Source: Cycas panzhihuaensis (taxonomy: Eukaryota > Cycadophyta). From it: a stretch of 64,000 nt of DNA. Shown here piece after piece: positions 12,221-23,400 of the stretch (its first letter is position 1; the number at the start of each line of letters is the position of its first letter). The position numbers and the translations under genes were made by a program. The notes under the pieces are model-generated. The model did no database searches, was not told where the DNA came from, and worked only from the letters and a program-made list of their open reading frames with translations. The stretch is from assembly GCA_023213395.1 (NCBI GenBank), contig CM041465.1:234863741-234927740 (forward strand), in the 5' to 3' direction.

Positions 12221-14773
12221 AAGATGAAGGTTGAGAAGCTTTTGGATGTTGGACTTATTACTTCTATCAACTACACTAAATGGGTATCCAAAATTATTCC
12301 CATTGCTAAAAAGAACAAGACTATCTAGATATGCATTCATTTCTGTGATATCAACAACGCATATCCTAAGGATAATTTTTTACTCCCTTTCATCGATCAA
12401 ATCATTGATCAAATTGCCAGGTTTGAAGCTATGTCCTTGATGGATGAATTCTCTTGCTACAATTAGATCCAAATATCTCCTAAAGACTACCATAAGATAG
12501 CCTTCACCACCCCATAGGGTACCTTTGCCTATAAGCTAATGCCCTTTGGTCTTAAAAATATAGGTACTACTTACCAAAGAGTGATGTATTTTATCTTCCA
12601 TGACCTCATCAATGACACGTTAGAGGTCTTTATGGATGACATAATGGGTCTCTCACATGCTAGGGCCCATCATCCCTTGGACTTGTGGGCTATCTTCACT
12701 TGATGCCGTAAGTACTATGTAAGCCTAAACCCACTTAAATGTGTGTTTACCGTTACTTTTGGCAAACTCCTTGGATTTCTTATGTCAAAACAAGGAATTT
12801 GGATTGACCCTAACAAAGTCAGGGTAATCCTTGATATGCCACCTCTTAGAACTCAACAATAGATCAAGTCGTTTCTAGGTAGGCTTGGTTTTCTCAGGTG
12901 CTTCTTGGTAGACTTCACTGTGAGTGCCAAACCCTTAACCAACCTATTAAAGAAGGGAGTCCTATTTGTTTGGTCTAATAAGACCCAACAAACCTTCAAA
13001 GGACTTAAGGAAGACCTTACTTCTGCTCTAATATCGGTGCCCACTTACTTCGATAGGCCTTTTATTCTCTATACATTGGTGAATGATGAGTCTTTGGGCA
13101 CTATGTTAGCTTAGGAGGATGATTCAGGAGTCAAGAGAGCCATTTACTTTATTAGCTGCACCCTTGTGGCTTTCAAACTCAACTACTCCCTAGCCGACAA
13201 GGAATGTCTTTCCTTAGTTCATGTAACCAAGAAGTTTAGACATTACTTGCTTGGTAATACTACCAAGGTGATCATCTAGTTTGATCCCTTGCGATATCTA
13301 CTTACTCATTCAGACCTGATAGGTAGAGTTGGCCGTTGGGCCATCTTGTTTCAGGAGTTCAATCTTTATATTATTAACATGAAATCGAAGAAAGGGATGG
13401 TAGTGGTTGAGTAGCTCGCAGATGCCCCTATCCCTAATTCACCCAATACCCCTATTGACGATTCTCTTCCTGATGAGTCTATCTTGACTATTTAGGACGT
13501 CCCTCCCCATCTACTCATTGATAACAAATGGTATGGCAACATCGTGCAGTACCTCACATAGTAGCAGTACCACCCTGAAGCTAATAGTAAGGTTAGATCT
13601 CGCATCTGGACTTCTGCTAGGTAATACTTCCTCATGGACAAAGTATTATACAAGAGGTCTTTCGATGGGATCCTCCTCCGCTGTGTCACTGCCAATGAAG
13701 CAGACCAAATACTCCATGAATGCCACCATGGCATTTGCGGGGGCCACTTTGGAGGCCAATCCATAGCCCAGAGAATCCTTCGTATCGGCTACTATTAGCC
13801 GTCCCTCTTTAAGGATGCCCATGCTTTTGCCCTGAGGTGTCAACAATGTCAGGAATATACTAACATCTCCCATGTGCCTTCTGAGGCCCTTCACCCTATC
13901 GTGTCTCCATGGCCTTTTGCTCAATGGGGTCTAGACCTTATTAGGGCTATATCCCCACCTTCTTCGTCACAACACAAGTTTATCTTGATTACTACAAAAT
14001 ACTTTACCAAATGGGTGGAGGCCATCCCTCTGGTTACTACCCCTGGTAACAGGATAACTACTTTCATTTACTAGTATATCATTTACTGCTTTGGGATCCT
14101 TGATGTCTTGATTACTGATAACAAAACCCCCTTTTGTAACAAGGAAATGGATGAGCTTTATGAGAAATTTAAAATCTCTCACAAAAAATCCTCTACTTAT
14201 TACCCGCAGGCAAATGGTTAAGTGGAGTCATTCAACAAGACTCTCATTAACATTCTAAAGAAAACTATCACTCAGTCTTAAAGAGACTGGCACCTTTAGC
14301 TCCCTTTTACCCTGTGGGCTTACCATACCTCTATCTATGCTGCTATGGGAATGATCCCACTCTCCTTGGTTTACAGGATCGAGGCAGTACTCCTGTTGGA
14401 AGTGGAGATTCCTTCTTTACAAGTTTCTCTTTGGGGTCTCATTGATGAGGAGTCAATCCATCAGGCTTGCCTCCTGGACCTCAAAGCTTTGGATGAGAGA
14501 TGTTTAGCTGCCTACCAGGCTAACCTTGCATCCAAAGCCCACTCACAAAGGACCTACAACAAATACCTTCATTCATGTCCTTTGTTTCTCGGGGACCACA
14601 TCCTCAAATTAGAATATTTTCATGACCGCTTGGCCAAATTCAGGCCCAAATGGGTTGGCCCCTTTGTCATTATCGAGAGCCTTGGTAACGACGCTTATAG
14701 GATTGCCACCTTGGAGGGTCTTGAGTTTGAGAAAGCTGTTAATGGGAAATTCCTTAAGAAATTCTACTCATAA
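12221..14773 (+). pseudogene. Tat-2 pol: RT, RNase H, integrase, broken
   Basis: RT spans about 12225-12850 and has F-M-D-D at 12629-12640 as in Tat-1. RNase H (about 12900-13400) again lacks the first catalytic Asp (LYTLVNDESLGTML). Integrase (about 13560-14773) has the HHCC zinc finger (from HECHHGICGGHFGG near 13716), then Asp in LDLIRA (about 13930), Asp in ITDNKTPF (about 14110) and Glu in VESFNK (about 14225). It ends with LKKFYS at a TAA. Numerous TAG stops and shifts break it, several at the same codons as in Tat-1. It is the reference for measuring the core deletions in Tat-3 and Tat-4. Confidence 0.88.
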
Positions 14774-15399
14774 CCTCGTTGTCACCTTATTCACGCTCTA
14801 AAATGAGCCTAAACTACCATCTTAAGTTTGTTCCCATTCCTCCTAGCCACGAGTGGAATGATGACTTAGGATGGCCTCTTTCGTTTCCTTCTAGTTCCTC
14901 CTATAGAACCCTTATTCCTATTTTTCTTGGGACCTTGTCCTCCGATTTAGGCATCCCCTAGTTAGGATGACACTCTAGAGTATCATCACTCCCCTCTTGC
15001 TCGATATTTCCTTTGCATATCCTACTATGCTCCCATGTGGACATACATGTCGCCTTATTTCTTAACCCCACACATGTCTGTCACCTCTACTCATGGTAGT
15101 CATGTGTGCTCTTGTTAGGTATATGGTCCTACATGAAAGAAATACATGCAACCTAAACAAATATCATAACATAAAGCTCATACAATAATCAGCTCAAAAT
15201 ACAACCATACATATCCTCGTGCATTCGTGCACCCTCACACATACATAAACATGTAAACAAAATATACATATCATCCATCACACATTATGATACACATCAT
15301 CATATGTCAAAATGGGGTACCAATCACCCCATCTATATATATCAAAAATCATGCGTCATGTCATACAAATGGCGTGGTACATCATCTATGGGAAGCCGG
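14774..15399. other. Tat-2 post-pol noncoding spacer
   Basis: No gene is seen. It matches the Tat-1 spacer (4548-5176): a block around AAAATGAGCCTAAACTACC, then an A/C/T-rich stretch with CATACA-like repeats. It ends with GGGAAGCCGG, where Tat-3 inserted. The element continues after the insertion at 41788. Confidence 0.6.
15395..15399. repeat. Target-site duplication of Tat-3, left copy (GCCGG)
   Basis: These five bases precede the Tat-3 3' LTR end. The right copy at 41783-41787 reads ACCAG. The two differences are G-to-A changes, as expected from methylcytosine decay on the other strand. Tat-4 has the unbroken site GCCGG followed by TGTCC at 25184-25192, confirming the pre-insertion sequence. 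Confidence 0.78.
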
Positions 15400-17550
15400 T
15401 GGATGCACGTCTACGGGATAGTTACCTAACTGAGTAGGAATAACAAGGGTGATAAATGGTACTATAAGGTGCAGACAAGAACCTATGAGTGAGGCAAATA
15501 CCATGCAGGGTGCACTTGCACACGAGTGCAAGTTCAGGACCTGCGGATGGTATCCAGCTACCTAAAGGTGGTTCCCCACTTTAGTTAAGCAGAGAGGAGG
15601 TAGAAGATTAGCCTGGGTAGATCTAGGAGAAGGATCCTCCCACCCTTGGATGGCCAGAAGGGAAAGGAGAGAACCCTTTGAGGGTTTCCCTAGAGTGGAG
15701 GGAAATGAGTAAAGGGTAAGTAGGTGAGCAACTTACGAATGAGATCTTCTCTGTTACCTGGCTAGGCAGAAGAAAACTAAGAGAAGATGAAGGGAAAGGG
15801 AACAACTGATCGGTCAAAAGTTCCCCCCTTTGGAAAAGTAATCAAGGCAGAAGAGAGTGCTATGATGCACACAAGTAAATCAAACCAAGCATAACAAGTC
15901 AATGAGATAAGGATAGAGTTTACAAGGTGAAGGGAAAAGGTAAAAAAAGAAAACTTCCTAAGACCTTTTCCTATGATAGATATAATGTGTGAAATGTAAT
16001 AAATGGAATATAAATTGAAAGAGAGAGTTGGTTTCCCTTTTCTTTTTAAATGAGCTAATTACTACCGTGCAAAATCTTTTAAAGGAAAGAAGATGAAGTG
16101 GAGTGAGAACACATACCCAGATTGGAGACGTGGTTGAAGCGGTAATGTTCCCATGAGGTATCCAAGATCGCTCCACAAAGCACAGTGAATGAGAAGGGTT
16201 GTGGTAGAACGAAGTGTGGGGCTTCCTTACCTTCCCCAGAAGTGACACTAGAGTGCCAAGAAAGGAAAAAAAGGACAAAATGATAGCAGTAAATGAAATG
16301 TTGAAACAAAATGCAAATAAAAGCACTTATCCGCAAGGGAGAGAGAAAGGGATGAGTCCTTTACGTCCTCCATGTACCTGCAAGTGAGTGAGAGTATCCC
16401 TTTCTAGAGAAAGGGTGCTAGTAACACAAAATAGAATCCTAACAACACATGTATATATGTAACAAGCATAAGCCTCAACACATATATATTAGCATTCAAT
16501 GTTACAATAATAAACTGTAAAGAAAACTATCCAAATAAATGGTGGGCAAGTCGGTAAGCCTCAGAGTGGCCCACCTCCCGCAAGGAGCAACCTTACACTC
16601 CCTCAAGAAGCCACAAGGCAGCGAGGGTATGGCTATATAAAGGGTTGGAAATAGAGGAAACAAGAGTCCAAAGGGGCTTAAAGAAATCCACCACAAACCG
16701 GAGTGCTATGGAAGCAAATTGGGTTGCTAAGAATGAGGTTGAGCAAGGGACAAGTAGCTGGGGCTTATGTGTGTTGCCCAGATCAAGAGATGAGCCCTCA
16801 AACTAGCACTACAATAGGTGCCAACACTGATTTTAGTGGCTGGAAATAGCCCACTAAACTCTTGTTCCACTTCCAAGAGCAGCATGGGGCAAAAGGGAAG
16901 GTTTAGAGGGCAAAAACCTCTTAGGGAGCATGGAAGGTGGTGCGGAATCCACCTAGCTCTATCCCAATCCTTATGTATCCCTTTTTAAACATTGTCCTGG
17001 GTATGAAATGTAGGAAAGGAGGCCCTAACAGTAGGGAGAATAGTCCCAAACAAAGGCAAAGAAACAACCTCCAAAAGAAAGCTAAAACTAGCTAGAAATA
17101 ACCATGCAAACCTGGGCATAAATTGGACAAAGAAAAGACCCTAAGCCAACAAATACTTGTAGAGAAGATAGGAGGCATTTGCCTCTGTCAAGAACTACTA
17201 GAGAGAGGTTCAGAAATCTATAAAGGACTATGGAGCAACAGGTATGGAGCCCCTGCTAAGATGGCTGAAGGAGAAAGCCTACACTTGAGACTACTTGATG
17301 GATGCCTAGGCAAGGAAGTGCTAGAAACTCTTCAAAGAGGCCCTCTCCAAGGTGTACAAGGGGCTGGAAAGATGTCACAGCCAAACCAAAAGAGAGCTGG
17401 GCACTGGAGAGTGATTGTAGGTCCTGAAACAATAGTGGAGAAACGGGGAATAGTAGAAAGCAAAGCATTTTTCCTTATGATCCTTCCTAAAATGAGCAAA
17501 AAGGATCCCTAAAATGAATTAGGTAAGACTTAAATACCTAGCCTCAACCA
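15400..17550 (-). repeat. Tat-3 3' LTR, distal part
   Basis: In element orientation this is the last 2151 bases of the 3' LTR; the first 609 lie at 29545-30153 beyond Tat-4. Together they are 2760 bp, against 2764 bp for the 5' LTR at 39019-41782, with which they are colinear. The LTR end (GTGCATCCA, reverse strand) is at 15400. A 129-codon open stretch at 17123-17512 on the plus strand is not preserved in the sister LTR and is not a gene. Confidence 0.9.
17546..17550. repeat. Target-site duplication of Tat-4, left copy (AACCA)
   Basis: AACCA precedes the TG of the Tat-4 5' LTR, and AACCA follows the CA of its 3' LTR at 29540-29544. Joining the flanks restores the Tat-3 LTR sequence, as seen in the uninterrupted sister LTR around 41165-41180. 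An exact 5-bp match confirms a clean insertion. Confidence 0.92.
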
Positions 17551-20135
17551 TGTTTCCTGGCTTCCAGGAATGGATACGGAATCACCGACTCAAGTAAGTG
17601 CAGGTATGTCTCTCGCATTATCATCGCTTTTTTTCGGATGTTTGCTTACATATCTGCATGTGTATGACTTTGTGGGCAACCTTGTAGTCGTCCACACTTA
17701 TTTTAGCCTATGACGACTATAGCAGGGGCACACTCCTAGCGAGTGTGGCACCCTGGTGACCACATTACTTCCCGCATCTGCCCTCCTCGCTCCAGGATCC
17801 ACTAGGTTTGTGCCACCTCCGCCCGTGTGATGACTCATCATCGTTTGGTCAACTTGCCACCCCACTCGAGCCCTATTTTTGCTCCTTTGGACCCTTTTGT
17901 TGGCTTGTTTGCTCCCGGGTAGGTGTTCTAGCTTTCTATTAGTCTTTTCGGTCATCTGCCCCGCCTTTGATCGGGCGGTTGGTGGGCCCCATTTTTGGCT
18001 CTAGGTGCGTACCGCTAGATTTTTCAGCATCACGGAATATCCGATGCGTGAAATTCGGCAGATGACCTGTCTCAGGCTATTTTTAAAAATCCGCCATGGC
18101 AATTTCGCATTTATTGCGAAACTGCCACGTGGCTCGCGCCTTATTTCTCTTCCAGCCGCGCCTTAATCACGCACTTTAGGGTTTTGCTTGAGTACTTAAG
18201 CCCTTTTTGGCTTATTTTCAAGGATTCTTTAGCTCACTTTTGGAATTGCTCTCAAGGAAACATCATCCTGCTCTGCTCTTCTCTGTCACATCACATCTTG
18301 GACCCGTCCCTCCTTCAGCGCCATGCTCTCCTTTGGCGTGGCTGAGACATTCTCCCAGCCTCTCAAATGCCTTGGAGAGGGCCCCTTTGGAGTGGTTTCT
18401 AGTTGATCTTTGCCTGTGCACCAAGTGCCCCAAGTGCAGGTGTTTCCCATCACATCTCCGTAGCAGGGTCTCAAACCTGCTCTACTTCAGATCTGGGTTG
18501 ATTTCTCAGCCCCTCTTCACTGCTCTTTGGCTGAGGCAAACCCCTTGCCTCTCCTTTTCAGGTATTCCTTGTTTTGTACTGGTTTTTCTTGTGATATTGG
18601 TGCTTAAGTTTGTTTGCTCTTACTTGTTTCTTGAGAGTTGGCTTTCCTCGCTTTTGAGGACTGCTATACCACTCTTTCTGTGCTTCTTGCCTACGTTTGT
18701 TGCTTAAGGCAGCGGCATTGAGGGGTGGCATAGGTTTTGGAGAGGAGTTGGGTGGATTCCATACCACCTTCCACGCTCCCTAAGCGGCTCTAAGCCCTCC
18801 AAAGCCTCCCATCTCGTCCCGTGCTGCCCTTGGCTTGTAAACAAGGGTTTGAAGGCTCCCTTTGGTTGCCCAAACCATTGTCTAAGTTGCAGCGCTGATT
18901 TGGGGCCTTTTGCTCAGGTTTGGGCATCACCCATAAGTCCCAACCGCTGGTTTTTTGCTTCACCTTTTCTCCCCGGTCACCTGGTTTGCTCCCCATAGCA
19001 TCCCGGTTAGCCGCGGGTGTCCTTGGGCCTCTCCTTGCCTTTTTTGCTGCAATTTTCCAGCCCTTGCTCTTGACTTTCTCCTCGCTGCCTCGTGGCTCTT
19101 GAGGGGAGGTTAGGGCACCATTTGTGGGAGGTAGGCCACTCCGAGGCTTACCCAATCATCTACTTTTACCTTGGTCTCTTTCTTTTAGTACTTTCGTTGT
19201 TGGATTAGCATTAACATATGTATATTTAGATTCTCGTTTATGTTATTTAGGCATATATTGTTAGAGTTTTGTGTTGCATGTTAGTGTTCTTCCTTCGGGA
19301 AGAGAGAGAGAGACCGCTATTGCCTGCAGGTATTTGGGAAGCACGGAGAACATCGCCCGTTGGCCTCGTTACTGGTAAGCACCTTTGCATGCATTATGTT
19401 TTTTATGCTGTTTCATTTATTAGTTGGTGCTTCCTTTCTTTCTTTGGTACCGCATGTGATTTTCTGGGGAAGGTAAGGAAGCCCCTCTTTAAATCTGTGC
19501 AACATCTCGCATCCAGTACGTCGCGCAGAGTGGTTGGGTGCTCCTCGAGAAGGCTTCTTCATCACACACGCCCTCGGTCCAGGTGCACGTTTCACCCCCC
19601 TTTTGCTACCTCCTTTCTGCCTTTTATTTTTCTTATAGTAATTAGCATATTGAAAGATAAAAGGGGAAAATTGGTTTGGTACTTGTTTGCGATTCGTTTG
19701 TCTTGTTACATATATCTTTACCGTTCGTAGGAAAGATTGTAGAAGCCCTCTTCTCCCCTACCTTTCCTTCTCCCTCCTTAACCACACAAGTGCCTTGCTT
19801 CTCGCATCACTCGTGTACCCGGTTAGGTTGCGTAGGCTTACTCTTGGCCTATCTCCATTAGGTCCTCTCTTCCCCCCTTCTGGCCACCCAAGGGTGGGAG
19901 GATCCTACCTTCAGGTCAACCCAGGTTTGCCCTACGCGCCTTCACCCCTTGTTCGAAGCGGTGAAGGGTCACCTGATAGTAGCCATACTCCATTGCAGAT
20001 CCCGAACTCGCGCTCCGGCGCACGGGGCGCTCTGCGTGATAGTTACTCACCTTTTAGGTTCCACCTTCTATCATTTCACCACTCACTCTCCCCCACACCT
20101 ATCAGTTAGGTAGTTATCCCGTAGCAGCGCGTCCA
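17551..20135 (+). repeat. Tat-4 5' LTR (2585 bp)
   Basis: It starts TGTTTCC and ends GCGTCCA one base before the primer site. It is colinear with 26963-29539. A G-box CACGTG lies at 18126-18131, and CTTAAG-containing sequence follows where other LTRs have a TATA box. A 153-codon ORF (19269-19730) is open in both Tat-4 LTRs but has no counterpart in Tat-2 LTRs; recent duplication explains this better than selection. Confidence 0.93.
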
Positions 20136-20136
20136 C

Positions 20137-20155
20137 TGGCGACCATACTGGGGAC
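20137..20155 (+). promoter_or_regulatory. Tat-4 primer-binding site
   Basis: TGGCGACCATACTGGGGAC, identical to the Tat-2 site, lies one base after the LTR end. It primes minus-strand DNA synthesis by pairing with a tRNA 3' end. The tRNA was not identified. Confidence 0.82.
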
Positions 20156-20304
20156 TGCCAGTAAGGGAGCTAGTTTCACTCTCTTTGGTTGGTTTCGCTA
20201 CTCCTGTGTGATCCTTTTTATACCTTTCTCGATCTTCGCGTTGACCCCGGTAGCGTGTGTTTTACCGCTCTTTCTCTTTTCCTAACATCGTCAGTTGACC
20301 TTGC

Positions 20305-22667
20305 ATGCGACGTTTTTCTCGTTGTTTGCGCGGTCTACCTCCTTTGTTAGAAGACCCCGAGTATCGCCTTCTTGCCTCGTCAGATTCTGATCCGACTATG
20401 GAGGGATACTCTTCCAATTGGACCTACCACACTTCAAGCTTGGAAACCCATGCTTTTCCTTCTGCTATTCCCGAGTCCACCCAAGTGGGTGACGACTCCC
20501 TTTATTACCCAAATGACCAACACCTTTCACTTGATGCCCATCCTTCTACCCATGCCGTGGAAGGATCCATTCCTCTTGAGGCTTGCCACATAGTTGGCGA
20601 TTCTTATGAGGAACATTCCGAGGAACCTACTTTGTTCGAGGTTCCGATCACCTCTTACGAGTATGTAGGGACTCCTCCTGTTGACGTAGTTGAAGCTATT
20701 AATGAGTATCACTTGGCTGCGCTTGCACTTCTGATGGCTTGAGGATGCCCTTCGCGGAGGAGCCTCTTCCTCTTCCGCTCCTCCGCTGCATGCCTCATCC
20801 TCATCCACTCTTCCATCGACAACAAATCCCTTCATCCCTACATGTGCGCCCCACTCATTTCCTATTTCTACAGTGGGGGCACGTGTTGCACCTTCCGTTC
20901 CTCATCAAGGTCCTAATGCCTTAGGATCTTCTCACGGTGGGTCTTTCCCTCAATTGAGGGTTAGCATACCCGCTCCTAATCAAACCAATGTGCCATCCCC
21001 TAATGTGGCACATGCTGCTCCTAGTAGGCCTATTGGCCCTACTAGCATTCCAATCACTAGTCATGTGGGATTCGCTCCCACACATCCTCCAACCCAGCAC
21101 GTTGGTGCTTCCTTCTACATTCCCCCAAGATATACTTCTCAACCTTGGGGGCAGGGTAAAGGAAGCCGTCTTCCCGTTTATGGGGTGGATCTGCTACACC
21201 CATATGGGGTTGCTCCACCTACGGGTGGCCCATATGGGCAAAACTCGGTTCCACATCCCGCTTGCCCGTCTTCCAACGCAATCCCATCCGTTGTGCCTTC
21301 GCAAGGGAACCCGACTCCCTTCCAAGGCACCTACCCCCACACCTCTTTTCAAGAAGGCGCTTCCTCAAGGAGGGATGGGTGTCCCACCCCCATCCGCTCC
21401 TTGTGCGTTACCTACTTCGACATTCGTTGATCCTACGGTTCAAGCAAGAGTACGCCCCTTCATGGACTTTAGGTCAACTCCTCTTTCGGTTGAGGCGTTG
21501 CGAACCAACTTGCTGCCTCATCCCCCTGAAGTTCCTAGATTCGATGGGACTTCGTCACAAGACCCGGCGGAGCATGTCCGTAGGTTTTCTATGGCATGCA
21601 TCGATTACTGGGCTTACGACCATATTTTGATGAAACTTTTCCTGCGATCCTTGCAGGGTGATGCCCTCAAATGGTTCTACCGTCTCCCTGCCCACTCAAT
21701 CCATTCATTCCAGCAATTGGTGGACGAGTTCATCAACTATTTTGATGTAGCCCATCCATTCGAGAGCGGAATGAAGTCCCTTCTCTTGCTCAAACAAGGT
21801 CACGATGAGATGAATCGTGACTTTGTGCGGCGATTCCACGACTTGCTTCACTCCACTAAGGCAACATTACCCGAGGAACTGAAGCGAGACCTTTTCGTCA
21901 ATGTGCTTCATCCCGAAGTCCACGTAGAAGTCCTCAAGATGGGGGCGACTACATGTGACTCCGCGATCGCCAAGTGTTTGGCATTGGAGGCTATTGAGAT
22001 CTAAGCTAGTCTCAAGAAACCTCTTAAGCCCTCACAGCGCCGTGAGGCACCACCCCCTACCAGAGATACCAAACCTTCCCAACCAACTCGGTCTTCCTCT
22101 CATCCTACCGAGAGGACCTTAGACCCTCTCACATCAGCTATACGCTCATTCGAGCATACGATGAAGGAGCTCAAGCTTCAAGGTCCTTCATCCCCTACAT
22201 CAAACAAACAAGTCCAACAAACCACCCAAGCTCCTCTTCCCAGGAATGGAAACGCCTAGTCCTCTCAAGCGAGAAGGTCTAACCCTCCGCTTGAGAAGAA
22301 GTGGTGCTCCATTCATGGGGATTGCTTTCATGACGATTTGCGTTGTAGGGCCCAGCATCCAAAGGATGCTCCTCGACGTGATTCTTCCCCCAAATGGGCC
22401 TCAAGGCCTAATTTGGATCAACCAGTTCACAAGGATCCATTCCCTAAACATGGGGAACATGATCACAACCCCCAAACTAAGAACAACCGAAACCGAGGGA
22501 GACCGCCTGATCCCCGTCCTTCCCGCGACAAAGGGAAGGGTGCTCGGAACTCGTCTTCCTCTTCTTGTTCTCCTAGCCGTCGCACCCCGTCACCTTCACG
22601 ACCCCGGAACAGGGGGAAGAAGGTGATCCAGTTGCTTGAAGTAACTCCTACTTTTTCCCTTACGTGA
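20305..22667 (+). pseudogene. Tat-4 gag, frameshifted but best preserved
   Basis: The start is the ATG at 20305, followed by a peptide (RRFSRCLRGLPPLLEDPEYR) conserved in frame in Tat-3 and Tat-2. A frameshift near 20718-20740 ends the first open part. A Pro/Ser/Gly-rich middle follows to about 21400, then another shift. The Retrotrans_gag-type domain (about 21540-22003) is intact, including FDGTSSQDPAEHVRRF and GDALKWFYRLP. A TAA replaces a Gln codon at 22003. The zinc knuckle WCSIHGDCFHDDLRC (CX2HX4HX4C) is intact near 22300. It ends in a basic Arg/Ser-rich tail. Gag forms the particle and binds RNA. Confidence 0.82.
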
Positions 22668-23400
22668 TCTCAAGCCGCTAAGGAAGCGGCGAGAGCTGCT
22701 TGTTCTTCCACCCCTTCCGACCCTCTTCCGGAGACCCTTCTTCTGGAAGTCCCTCTCTTTCCCAAGGCTATTCCTGTACGCCCGGGTCATTACGATTTCT
22801 GAAGGGCACTTACCCAACCTACTGGGAAGGGTAAGCCCTTCTCTATCGTGGACGAGCTCCATACGGTCGCTGCAGGAATGTCCTTGATGGACGTTCTGAG
22901 GAGTTGTCCCAAGCAGCAGGCCCTCCTCCTGGAAGCTTTAGGGTCAAGTGATGCGCCTGTCCATGCTTTGGGTGTCACCCAAGGTAGTGGACCCGCTATT
23001 TCCTTTGATCCTAAGGATCTTCCCATGGGGTGAAAGGGCGTCGGTGGAACTTCCCATTCACCATCACGATCGATACGCCTGATTGTACTCTTCCAAGGAC
23101 TGTTGTCGACAACGGTTCTTGTGTCAATGCCATGCCCTTGCGTGTCATGCAAGAGCTTGGTATATCCGCCTTGGAACCCGTTCCCTGGCGATGCCAAGGT
23201 TATGACGGTAGCGAGAAGACCCCTCGGGATCCGCTGTGATTCCGCTCACCCTTGAGGGCAAGATCGTTTCTCTTGCCGATGTTGTAGTCCTCGACGTTGA
23301 TGTGGATTACAACCTCCTTCTAGGTCGTCCATGGCTCGACCAAATGGGGGCCGTGTGCTCGCCTCTTTGTGGGCAACTTAAATTCGTCCATGACAGATGA
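22668..23400 (+). pseudogene. Tat-4 pre-protease region and aspartic protease, frameshifted
   Basis: The pre-protease region (IVDELHTVAAGMSLMDVLRS, about 22843-22902) and the protease are present. The catalytic motif VVDNGSCVNAMPL is intact near 23100-23140. A one-base loss near 23222 shifts the frame and gives a TGA; the rest (DYNLLLGRPWLDQMGAV, about 23300-23355) is in another frame. Stops at about 22666, 22801 and 23031 look like CGA to TGA changes. The fold would be a retropepsin-like dimer; this copy cannot be made whole. Confidence 0.78.

Noticed and set aside
12300-14290. Possible TAG readthrough or recoding, because Tat-1 and Tat-2 share TAG codons
   Set aside because: TGA and TAA stops and frameshifts are also present, and Tat-3 has CAG where Tat-2 and Tat-4 have TAG in gag. 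Cytosine decay explains it better.
17123-17512. A 129-codon ORF on the plus strand in the Tat-3 3' LTR
   Set aside because: The sister LTR (about 40760-41135) has stops in the same frame, so it is chance.
18207-18707. A 166-codon hydrophobic ORF in the Tat-4 5' LTR that could look like a membrane protein
   Set aside because: It is made of pyrimidine-rich LTR sequence; the frame is altered in the 3' LTR and absent elsewhere.
19269-19730. A 153-codon ORF open in both Tat-4 LTRs (also 28677-29138)
   Set aside because: It is open in both because the LTRs are recent copies of each other. No counterpart was seen in Tat-2 or Tat-3 LTRs, and no domain was recognised.
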